A stretch of DNA of 64,000 bases from NCBI GenBank assembly GCA_032717465.1, contig CM064697.1, forward strand, positions 6,188,033-6,252,032, written 5' to 3'. The DNA is from Coenobita brevimanus. Lineage: Eukaryota; Arthropoda; Malacostraca; Decapoda; Coenobitidae. A program made the translations under genes and the position numbers. Positions 1 through 12,464 of the stretch are shown in pieces; positions within the stretch are counted from its first letter, which is position 1, and each line of letters opens with the position of its first letter. The notes beneath the pieces are model-generated. The model saw only the letters and a list, made by a program, of their open reading frames with translations, had not been told where the DNA came from and ran no database searches.

Positions 1-17
1 CTGTACCACAGAGTCTC

Positions 18-47
18 ATATATATATTTATATATATATATATATAT

Positions 48-80
<33 letters not shown>
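18..80. repeat. (AT)n microsatellite
   Basis: Nearly pure TA/AT dinucleotides with a few interruptions (a TTTA and a TAGA step). The array sits at the window edge, so more of it could lie just outside. Confidence 0.95.
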
Positions 81-82
<2 letters not shown>

Positions 83-1804
83 CATTAAATAACATAACAC
101 GAGATTATTAACGTGTCATATTCAGAAATAACTTTGTACAAAAGCGATACTGTTAACTTCCTTGGTCTGATACTTTTTTTCTTTCCTTCGGCAGTCCAAC
201 TTAAGTTTTCACATCGTTCCTCACTCAGTCAGGCGCCCATACGATCACCACCACCCCAGCGTTCTTTGTTAGGTCAGGTTTTACCCAGTCGGCCGTGGCG
301 GTAAAGCTATTGTGAAGTTCTTGCGTCGCCTCCACCGCTGGCAAAACATGGACCAGACGGCTGCAGATATCGGAAGGCGATTATCCGATCAAGGGAGGAG
401 CTTCTTGTGCATCCAGCCTACTTATTGAGTCATCGATTTTTTTTTCTTTTTTCTCCCAAACTCTTCTGTCGCATTCGCATTCTGTGCTGTCGACTAAACC
501 CCATTATTGTAAGGGGTTTCTTGTGCAAAAAAAAAAAAAAAAAAAAATCCTGTGTTAGCAAAACAAAATATAAAACGTCACTGCAGAAGAGGGGTTAATG
601 GAAATGTTTTTTTCATTTTTCAGTACAAGAGGTTTCCCGTGTGATGAATAACTTTATCTAGTGGTAGGAAGAAGTAATTAAAAAAAAAATCTTGGTACAG
701 AAGGTGCTAATGAAGATGCTTTCTGATCTTTTCATTACGACTGGTTTCCTCTTGGCTGAATATTATCGTTTGTACGTTATAAGAATTTTAAAAAATCATC
801 GCACTGAAGCAGTTAAATATACTTTCCACCTGCACCTTCATTCATTTTCTCCTCGGAATTCTTCCCTCCTCCCGTCTTCCTGGTTTAAACTCAAATGCCT
901 CTGTGATTCTCAACTTCCAGTCGCCACCTGTCTCATATTTCTCCTGCCAGCTCCTCTCGTCCTCTGTTCGTCCTTCCTTCTCTCTTCGTCTCGTGTCCTA
1001 CAGTATCTAGCGCCTGTTAGTTGCTCCTGTGTCCTGTCAACGTCTTATCATCCCATCCCGTCAGATATTCACGCCTTAGTCGATTTACCTTATCTCAAAC
1101 ACTGTAACTTCTTAAACCCGTCGTGATCAGTCTGACAGGTGGAAGAGGCGGGTGCTTGTGTATGTTGTGGTCGATCGGCAACTGTAATTATTTTGAGCAG
1201 GTTTTCCATTGACTCAGCGAGAGATAATTGCTACTCAGTGGTGTGGCTGGAGAGTTTCTTGTAACATCTAATGAGATGTAGAGGTAACTTGTACAGCACA
1301 ACGTGGTTACGAAAGAATAATGTTATAAGAATATGAACGAGCCGAGTCAGAATTAAGATAACAAATTGCGACTCATATTCGACCCAGTACTCGTTTTCGT
1401 ACCGTTCGACTGAGGCAGGTGAGACAAGTCAGGTGCAAGACAGATTATAATACTGGTTAACTTGAAGTCACGAACACCTCCAGGAGATGTGCTTGAACAG
1501 TCACTGACCCGAGACACACGCTGCACCTGTAAACAGCTGCAGAACTCCAGAGGTATGCTAATTCCTACCGTACAACTTACCTTCTGTCATGCGTAGTCAT
1601 TCAGGCTCTACATGTATATAATTTCCTTTCGTTTACTTTGCGTCTGGTTGGCGGGAATTTTAACGTGGCATATAGCCTTCTGGTTTTTGTGGGACGTCGC
1701 CTGTGATGTAAATCAGTAACGCCTTCCCTTTATGTGCTTGGGGAGGATTGTTGTAACTGGTAGAAGCAAATATGTTCTTTTCCTTGGGAAAGACTTAAAT
1801 GACT

Positions 1805-1808
<4 letters not shown>
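81..1808. other. No gene recognised; mostly non-repetitive sequence
   Basis: I see no conserved coding motif in either strand. The stretch holds a 21-base A run (527-547) and a pyrimidine-rich part (830-1100). A short motif, GTACA(A/G)AAGG-like, occurs near 136, 622 and 690 and again in the 22-23 kb satellite. The 144-codon open frame at 692-1126 crosses the pyrimidine-rich part and resembles no family I know. Confidence 0.6.
527..547. repeat. poly(A) run, 21 bases
   Basis: Uninterrupted A homopolymer on the plus strand. It could be an old retroposon tail, but I see no element body directly upstream. Confidence 0.9.

Positions 1809-1882
<74 letters not shown>
1809..1882. repeat. (TC)37 microsatellite
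   Basis: Perfect 74-bp TC array. Its GA complement recurs at 5.4, 12.4, 30.3, 40.9 and 55.9 kb. Confidence 0.97.
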
Positions 1883-1885
<3 letters not shown>

Positions 1886-3190
1886 TGTATAAATTGTTTT
1901 GCGTTAGCCAGAGTAACAATTCTTCAGTGCGTCCATAGCAACGAAAATGTTAAGGAGCTACACCATCATAAGGATTTTAACCTACTTTGTGGAAAGTTAT
2001 TTCATTCTTTTATTATCTTATTCCTATCAGTATTACATGTTAGCTTCCTAAAATGAAATATAGCAACAGGGAAGAGTAAATCTTATGTATTCTGCTTTTG
2101 CCTAATGTTCCCTCAGTTCAGTTGGCGGTGTAACTAGACTCCGGGCACTTACTAGCATATTAGGTGGAACAGACGAGCCTGGTGGGTGCGTAACGTAACA
2201 CTAACCCGAGGGCGCCAGGCACAGGTGTGGGCGAGGTGAGGTAAGAAGGCCCAACCCTCCCGAATAATGACCCCAGAACTCCACATACCCTCACTTGAAG
2301 GAGGCCCAACGGGTCGTGTTCCGTGCAGGCACACCTTCATCGTACTTACTAAGCCTCACTTAACTTTGAATCACCCTTCCTTTCCCAACATTATCTTACT
2401 CTCGCACTCTGCCTTCCTTACCTGCCACCACTTTCCGCTTTGACCTCTCACCTTGCTTCTCATCCATCTTACTCTTCCGTCTTCCATTGCTCTCAGTAAT
2501 GACCCTTATTTAAATCATGATTTTTTTTTTTTTTTCATTTCTTTTCCTTTCAACCTGATCTCGCATTACCCATCTTGACTTTAGTTCCTCTTCTTCGCCT
2601 TACCCACTACTAATTTTCTGTCTGGTTATTGATTTTTCATTTATTTTGCGATATATTGCCATAATTCCCTAGGTTAACCTTGTTGCACATCCTTATTACT
2701 TTTTCAGCCATTTTCTATTCCCACTTATCTCAGAATATTTCACTGACTTCTAAATCCCACTCCTGTTCCCATGACTTGAACTCGTGTTCACCTTGTAATC
2801 TTCCTAACCATTTTCCAGTCCCATCTTCACCCTTTACCCCACTTCCCCCGACCCACCCTAACCATCGCCCTCTCCACCAACCCTCTTACGCCTCCTTAAA
2901 TCCGACCCTTCGCCCACACACGCCACCCTCCTGGACTTGGGTACCCGCGTTAGCATAATGATAAACCCTTGACCCTCGACATCTCAATAGGGTCTACGTA
3001 ATACCGGAGAGGCAAATCTGTTGGTTGCATAATGTTTCCCTAGGACTGGAAGGTATACATTGAGTCTTGGGAAAGTATTAGAAAAAGTTCATGGTTTCCC
3101 TTCTTTAATCTTCCTGGTGCCTCATAAACTGAGGTCCTCATTACCTCAGTCGTCCAGCTCTCCCTGCCGTCCTAGGTAGCTCTCAGGCAT
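1883..3190. other. No gene recognised; C/T-rich towards the end
   Basis: Low-complexity C/T-rich sequence from about 2340 to 2930, including a T15 run at 2521-2535. The open frame at 2680-2958 is a composition effect. A sequence near 2952 resembles a tRNA A box but has no convincing B box. Confidence 0.6.
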
Positions 3191-3194
3191 CTAA

Positions 3195-3268
3195 CTCTCC
3201 CGAATCTTGACACCATCAGCTCTAGGGCCCGAGATCGACTCTATACCCACTGATCTAAATCCCGGCTC
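3195..3268 (-). other. Eroded tRNA-like unit (possible SINE head)
   Basis: Read on the minus strand, an A-box-like sequence TAGATCAGTGGGTATAGAG starts at 3257 and a B-box-like GGTGTCAAGATTC starts at 3214. They are 43 bases apart, the spacing inside a tRNA gene. Each differs from the RNA polymerase III consensus (TRGYNNARNNGG, GGTTCRANNCC) by a substitution or a single-base insertion, and the acceptor and D stems do not pair well. It is therefore not a working tRNA gene. The likeliest origin is the 5' head of an old tRNA-derived SINE; I could not define the body or tail. Confidence 0.4.
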
Positions 3269-3339
3269 ATGCATTGTAAAGCGGCCGCGCCTCCTCCTGA
3301 GCTAATGTGGGTTACAACTCCAGGCTCGACACCAGGACC

Positions 3340-4330
3340 TCACATAAACACGGGTGGTGGAATGGGGAGGGAGCGAGGGGAGGGGAGGAGTGAAAAGAGG
3401 GAAGGGTGATTGAAAAGGAGAGGATCGGGGAAAAATGAGGGACTAGAAGTGAGAACTGAAAGAAGATAAGCAGATACTAGGGTTTGAAGGAAGTGGCGAA
3501 CGAAAGAGATGGATCTTGAGAAAAGAGGAACGAGGTGAAATGAGAAAAGGGGTGATGATAGAGACAGCATATGCCAAGAAGGAGAGATGAGAAGAGAGGA
3601 CTGAAAGAAGTAAGATAGAGACCAGGGTGTAAGGTGGTGGTTAATGAAAGGAGGGGGAACTACTGTGCAGAAGAGAAAGTGGAGGGAGGGAGAGGGTGAT
3701 GAAAAGGGACAGTAGATGGGAAGAGGGAAAGACGAAAGAAAAGGGACGGGTTTATAGAAAAAGACAATGAGGGCAGAGGGAGACGCGAATGCAGACTGGC
3801 CGAAGAAAAAATAGAGGCCAGACTTATGTAGGGTTAGTGGTCGGTGAAGGAAAAAAGAAGAAAGAGGAGACGAAATGAGTGAAAAGAGGAAAAGGTGACA
3901 GAAAGGGACGGAATAAGAGAAGAGGGATGGATGAGAAGAGGAAAAATGCAAGAAGAAAATAAAGGAATCAGAGTATGTGGAGTTGGTGGTGGAAGTGGAG
4001 GGAAGGAATGCGGGACAGGAGGATGGAAATGAAAAAAAGAAGGGGTTAGTGAAAAATGGCATAGTTAGGGAGGAGAGGCTGAGGGACAAGAAGAAAGGGA
4101 CTGAACGAAGTAGAGACCAAAGTAGAAGGTGGGAGGAGGAAGAGGGAAAGAGAGGAGGGAAAATGCAGTGAATGGTGAAGAAAGGAGGAGGAGGAGGAGG
4201 AGAAGCCGTGGTTTGATGATTAGGGTGAAGGTAGGTAAAAGGGAGAGGAGAGAAATGAGCGAGGGCAGAGGGGAGGAAAGAGGGAGGGGGCGAGGAATGG
4301 TAAAAGGGGCCAGGTAAGAGAGAGGGAAGG
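3340..4330. repeat. Purine-rich degenerate tandem repeat, about 147-bp period
   Basis: About 1 kb whose plus strand is almost all A and G. A submotif resembling GACTGAANGAAGTA-AGAGACCA-GG recurs near 3455, 3600 and 4100, and a related one (AGGCCAGA/ATCAGAGTATGT then GGAGTTGGTGG) near 3804 and 3953, with spacings of about 145-149 bp. The 249-codon minus-strand open frame (3340-4089) has a Ser/Phe/Leu/Pro-only protein typical of a TC-rich strand and is not a gene. Confidence 0.65.
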
Positions 4331-5390
4331 GGCCCAGGTCTATATTTGGTTAATCTACTCGTAAACAGCGGGGAAAATGGATGTCTGTGTTTGTTGTCCT
4401 ATTTTTGGTTAATCAGATGGTAAAAACACGGAGTGAATGTTTATTGTTTTGGTACAGTATGAGTGATTATGCATGTATGAGCTTATTTTAGGGCCTCGCA
4501 AATTTACGTCGATATGGGCGTTGTTGTGTTGGAAGTACTGTGCTTATATTTTGTGAGAATATTGCTGCAACCATGTAACATAATTAAACAACTTTTTTAT
4601 AACCAGGCGTTACACACATTTTTTTATTCTATGGGTAAATGTTGCACGTTTGTTTTGGTTATTTATTTTTTTAATTACATCAGGTCATTCTGTAATGCTA
4701 GTGAAATTTACAAGTCAGCTTATTGTTCAGAGTGTGATAATGTTCAGTATGTGATGACAACTCCACGCGGTATGAATAATGTGCTGTTGTATTTTATGCC
4801 TCAGGTTTTTATAGATGTTTGATAGCTTTTACGTTAATGATTTTTAGTGTTTCTGGTGTGTGATAGCTGAAATGTTACTACTGTTATGTTACTACTTTAT
4901 AGATATGATAATTTATAATTTTATGAATCATGATTTGCGACTGTATGACATTTGAGACGGTTCGTCTATGCTTTTATGCCTTTTTTATGTATGCTAATTT
5001 ATACTTTTATGATTCAAGATTTACAAATGCCTGGTAATGTAATTGATGATAAAAGCAACCAGGCCACCTAAACGCGTGTGTATTAGATGACACTACTAGC
5101 AAGTGTGTGGTGCATAAGGGGAAGGTCTTTAGGCTGCGGTGTGGCTGCTGTAGGTCTAACGGGGATATGAAAGTGTCCCAGGGCCGCCACTTAACGACCA
5201 CAGCCCGTCAGACCACTTAGTGAATTGTGTCGAAGGTACCACAAGGCCGCCAGCTTCCGTGGGGGCGCGATAAGGCGTGGATTCTATACTTGGGATCGGC
5301 TTTTAGTGGAGGATGCGTTAATCTCCGGCGGTCGATTAGAGGAGATAGGATACTCTACTTAGGACAGATTTTTTATTGGTTGCGGAATAC

Positions 5391-5393
<3 letters not shown>
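4331..5393. other. AT-rich spacer with a weak tandem repeat
   Basis: No gene seen. Near 4909 and 4991 a ~40-bp stretch resembling GCTAATTTATACTTTTATGA recurs about 82 bp apart with several differences, so a degenerate tandem pair is present. The rest shows no clear structure. Confidence 0.5.

Positions 5394-5447
<54 letters not shown>
5394..5447. repeat. (AG)27 microsatellite
   Basis: Perfect 54-bp AG array beginning at TTC-AGAG and ending before ATGATTATC. Confidence 0.97.
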
Positions 5448-5450
<3 letters not shown>

Positions 5451-5517
5451 TTATCTCTGGCAAAAGTGAACAAAACTAGCCGAGTTTAAATGGAAATTTG
5501 AAAATAATCGTCTTAAG

Positions 5518-5832
5518 TGGGGGTGCGGACCATCCACTCAGTCGGTATAATGCTGCCACCAGGTATGTCTGCCCTGAGTGACAAGGCAAGTGACTTCTCG
5601 TACCACGCAAACGTTTTATAACGCTGAGTGGTAACCATATAGCCGATAAGTGGACGCCTGGTGGTCTAGTGGGTTAAGGCACTTACCGGATGCGGCCTGT
5701 AGGGATTGGGGTTTACTGCTCCCATAATACCACTCAGAATGAACGACTGGTCACGCCGTGAAAATGAGGACTAAGTAGCCTTGCCCCGGCCCCCTACTCT
5801 CCTGATGGGACGATAAATTATTGGATGATGGA
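5518..5832 (+). mobile_element. Dispersed repeat, copy 1 of 3, with tRNA-like A box
   Basis: This segment matches 45025-45478 in order along its length. Shared blocks include TGAGTGACAAG (5575), GTGGTAACCATATA (5629), CGCCTGGTGGT-TAGTGGGT (5655), TGGGGTTTA-TGCTC (5707), CCACTCAG-ATGAA (5731), CTGGTCAC (5747), a CTACTCTCCTGATGGG block (5793) and a GGATGATG tail. An A-box-like TGGTCTAGTGG lies at 5662-5672, and a weak B-box-like GGTTTACTGCT at 5710. Compared with copy 2 it lacks about 25 bp between the boxes. The tRNA-like part is internal, not at the 5' end as in a simple SINE, so the unit may be composite. Mobility is inferred from dispersal only. Confidence 0.6.
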
Positions 5833-6055
5833 TGTTTGGAAAATATTACAGGGTTCTCAGTCGTGCAACGAAGATAAATCGCAGCTGCTACAGGAAAACC
5901 AAAATAAATCTTCGTCTGTGTTTAAGTGATTTCTGTATTAATTTCCACAACACGTATATCAGAAAAAACAAAGCTGTTAAGAAATTCCGCTCGTCATCCG
6001 GACACATCTCCCTCCGCACCCAAGCACATCTCCCTGCTCATTATCGTCTCTTACC
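5833..6055. other. Spacer, nothing recognised
   Basis: Short AT-rich stretch between the dispersed repeat and the ~185-bp tandem repeat. No motif stands out. Confidence 0.5.
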
Positions 6056-6741
6056 CTCGTGTATTAGTACTGGAATTGAGACGAAGAGGGATTGCCTGAT
6101 TATGTATGCGCTTCCTCTCACCCTTCGCCTGTCTCATCCTTGTTACCATCTCGTGTTCTCGTTTATCTTTCGCATACTACTTGTTCCTCCTTTACTCCCT
6201 GCTTATCTCTTCTCTTGTAATTCCCTTCTTCCATCGTTTTTGAACCATTGTACATTAGTGAAGGAATTCGAAGGATCTCTTGATAATGTCTGTGCGTCCT
6301 GTCACCCTTCTTATCAGTTTCATCGTTGTTTTCCTCTGTCGTACACTTATGTTTGGTTTACTAAACATTCTGTCTTCTTATCTCTCTTATTTCTTCACTT
6401 TTTTTTTGTGTGTGTATGTGTGTATTAGTACCGGTCCAGAGATGAAGATGGATTCCTTGATTATATATGCGCTTCTTCTCATCTTGCATCTATTTCTAAT
6501 CGTGTTTCCTTAACCATTTCTCTTCTTATGCTTTGTTTACTTTTTTCCTTCTTCGCCCACCGTTTCTTATCTTGTCGTTTCCTCGCACCATCGTTTTTAA
6601 TCCACCGTCTTTAGTAGTGGAATTAAGATGAAGACGGATTGCCTGATTACGTATGCACTTCCTCTCACGGTCCTTGTTATTCTCATCATCTTCCCGCTTG
6701 TGTTCTCTTGCGTGTTGTTTAGTTAAGTATTTTATTTCCCC

Positions 6742-6779
<38 letters not shown>

Positions 6780-6845
6780 TGTTTTCAGTGTCTTTCTTCA
6801 TTCCCTTGTCGTTTACTCTTTCACAACGAGAGGTCTTCATCAGCT
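6056..6845. repeat. ~185-bp degenerate tandem repeat, four units
   Basis: Four units are anchored by ATTAGTACTGGAATTGAGA-like starts. The G of TTAG falls at 6067, 6258, 6428 and 6614, spacings of 191, 170 and 186 bp. Each unit continues with GAAGA-GGATTGCCTGATTA-GTATGCGCTTCCTCTCA-like sequence and then a T/C-rich part. Two units are preceded by CCATCGTTTTT. Divergence is high, so this is an old array. A (TC)13 run lies within the last unit (6749-6774). Confidence 0.7.
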
Positions 6846-8417
6846 GAATAAAATAGTCTCAGTAGAAATAAAGAGAGTATCACCGTCCTGGAGTGGTCAG
6901 TGGAGATCGTTTCTAACCCTTTCACCACAAGACGTTTTCCCGAAGTTGAATGCAGTCGTCTAGCAGCAACAAGGCTTTAGTTCGGGACGTCGTCGTAGTG
7001 AAGAGATTAATTAACATTCTCCGTATTGCTCCTTCTGTTCTCCATACCATCGGCTCCTCATTTAATTATGTAAGCATCCCTCTCCTCCTCTTTCTCCCTT
7101 CATTTTATTATTCATCAGTCTCTCCTCCCTTCATTATTACGCCTTTCACTTACAGGGGTACTCTTCATGCTCTCCTCAGTCTGCTTCTTCATGACCCTCT
7201 CCTCCTCCTTGCAGTTCACACTTAATTCTCAGCTTCCTTAACTTGGCAGTTTTCTTTAATTTTTCCTTCAGTTCCATCGTTCTTCTACTCCAAAAGTGAT
7301 CCAATCTTGTTTTTATTTCTATATCTGTCTCTTCTCCTACCCCTCCCCCCTTTAATTTATTTCATTATGCTTTTAGTTTCGATTCTTCCATGTGTATTCA
7401 TTTTTTCTTTAACATTTCTCTCGCATACATTTATTTTCCCCTATCCTTTACAGTTCTTCTTTCCTTCAGTCTTAGCCTATAGTTTTTTTTTTCTTCATTA
7501 TACTCTTCTTTCTCTCTTCATTATCTTTTCCTGCCTTCTCCTCAGTCCATTTTCTCTTTTCTTCTTTTTCCAGTCTCATTATTCCTTGCACTTTTAATTT
7601 CCTCTCTTTCGTCCTGCCCCCCGTCCCCCCGCCAGTTTGCAATGCGTGCGTATTTTCCACTATTTCTTTTCGTCCCTTCTGCCCCGTTCATTTCCTCCCA
7701 TAATATTTATTCAATCTGTCTTTTAAGCTTTTTCCACTTCATATTGTCCCTAGGTTTCGCTTTCACCTCCATCTACCTCCAGTGTTCATGTTATCTGTGT
7801 AGTCCGTCTTTTCTTACCCTCTTCTCCCGTCTTTCATTCTTTCTCATCCATGTCTTACTTTCCTCCTCAAACATTGTTGCCGCTGCTGCTTTTCTTTTCT
7901 TTTATGTCCTTTCCACGTTTCCTCTTTTTTTCCGTACTCTCGGATCTCCAATCATTCTCTTATCATTTTACTTTTGTTTTTGTTTTACCCCTCACTCTTT
8001 CCAGTCTTCTTCGTCCCTACTCCCCTTGCCATTTCCTTCCTTTCTCTTTTTTCCCCTCGCGGCCACATCTCCCCTACTCTTGGCATCAGCCACATCAACC
8101 AACATCCATTTATTCCAGTCACTTCGAAATGAGAGAGAAAACTGTCAGGGTTTCTACACTAGGACCTGATTCCTCAAGATTAGCTTTATGGAAATCTGGC
8201 GTTAACCTTATCACGGTGATTTTTTTTAAGGTCTTTATTTCTCGGCCACTTTATTTAGCTTAGAAGAGACTTTTCGAAATTAGGGGATCAAATACAGCCT
8301 TCATTAACCTCCCCACTGACAGGGCCTCTGTTAAGCTCAATAAGATCCTTTGGTGATGGGATGAATAAACTAGAAAAAAAAACAATCTTAGTGAAAGGTT
8401 TACTTCATGTCACTTAC
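6846..8417. other. Pyrimidine-rich block, no gene
   Basis: From about 7040 to 8130 the plus strand is strongly T/C-rich with clusters such as CTCCTCC and TTTCTTTTC. Open frames here (for example 175 codons at 7642-8169) encode only Leu/Ser/Phe/Pro-rich strings and overlap each other in several frames, so they reflect composition. No consistent period was found by eye. Confidence 0.65.
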
Positions 8418-8464
8418 GGATTTTCCTCCTGTTTCTGGCGTTCTTCAGTAACAAGTCCACATAC
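8418..8464 (-). other. Candidate 47-nt internal exon (splice-site bounded)
   Basis: On the minus strand the acceptor region CGTTTCACTTTTGCAG lies directly upstream and a consensus donor GTAAGTGA directly downstream. A branch-point-like CCTAATAA lies about 20 bases before the acceptor AG. The 47 bases are open in two of three frames: one reads VCGLVTEERQKQEENP, the other YVDLLLKNARNRRKI. I recognise neither. The exon itself begins GTATGT, so acceptor and donor-like sequences abut, as at recursive splice sites. Splice-like pairs occur by chance and no neighbouring exon is visible, so this is only a candidate. Confidence 0.25.
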
Positions 8465-8480
8465 CTGCAAAAGTGAAACG

Positions 8481-8544
8481 ATTATTAGGAAGTGTTACAT
8501 TATATTGTTCATTTGAAGTGAACAATATATTATTAGGAAGTGTT
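8481..8544. repeat. Perfect 11-bp-stem hairpin inside a 16-bp direct repeat
   Basis: An exact direct repeat ATTATTAGGAAGTGTT occurs at 8481-8496 and 8529-8544. Between the copies lies an inverted repeat: TATATTGTTCA (8501-8511), a 7-base loop TTTGAAG, then TGAACAATATA (8519-8529). A hairpin flanked by a direct repeat resembles a very small insertion with target duplication, or a replication slip at a hairpin. The left copy supplies the branch-point-like sequence of the candidate exon beside it. Confidence 0.85.
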
Positions 8545-9104
8545 GTATTTTAAAAGTTTTCTTGTTTGTGAATCAGCATTCAGGCATAACAATAATTTTA
8601 AGAAGGTAATGCGAAGAAATAATGTGTACAGATTGTTTTGCAGTATAGAGTTAATATCATAATGAACTGTATATTTATGTAAGTAATATGTTAACTAAGA
8701 AATATGCACATCCACAATTTAACGCTGTCTCTGAGCACACAAACCTGTAAGTCATCAGTTTGTGATTGTTCTCCTTAAATGCTTAAAGCCTACTTATTCT
8801 CGAGTCAGGTCACATCAGCGTAAACATGGCAACAGGAAATCCACACGAGGATCCTCAATGGCGACCCGTTCTTGGCCGCCCCAAGCTTTACCACCATCCC
8901 AGTGACGTGACCGCTTGTGACTCAGACCAGAGTGACTTGAACCCGACTAAAGAAGACCCATGATGACCCAGGCCACGAGGGGGGTGGAGGGGAGACAAGG
9001 TCGTGAGGGAGAAGTAAAATCCCCACAATAATTGCCAAACTTCTCAACAGCCGCCAGAGAAAACGTTGGGTCACAAAAGAACAATTACTTTCCACTTGGC
9101 TGGG
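8545..9104. other. Non-repetitive spacer
   Basis: No repeats and no recognisable coding sequence. GC content rises after 8800 (GGCGACCCGTTCTTGGCCGC near 8859). Confidence 0.5.
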
Positions 9105-9190
9105 GAAGAAGGAGTAGGGTGGGGAGAGGAAGAGGGGGAGAAGGAAAGGAGGAGTATGGGGAGGGAGGGGGGGAAAGAGGGGAGGTGCTC
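9104..9190 (+). other. G-run cluster (possible G-quadruplex DNA)
   Basis: The plus strand carries many G runs of three or more within about 85 bases (for example GGGTGGGG, GAGGGGGAG, GGGGAGGGAGGGGGGG). The spacing suits intramolecular G-quadruplexes. It is also the edge of a purine/pyrimidine strand switch, since the sequence turns T/C-rich at 9190. Confidence 0.6.

Positions 9191-12406
<3,216 letters not shown>

Positions 12407-12460
<54 letters not shown>
12407..12460. repeat. (GA)27 microsatellite
   Basis: Perfect GA array preceded by a G/A-rich stretch from about 12350. Confidence 0.96.

Positions 12461-12464
<4 letters not shown>

Noticed and set aside
2950..3005. Possible tRNA-like unit on the plus strand
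   Set aside because: TTAGCATAATGATAA is a weak A box and no acceptable B box or stems follow.
3340..4089. 249-codon minus-strand open frame
   Set aside because: It lies entirely in a degenerate purine-rich tandem repeat; composition explains the absence of stops.
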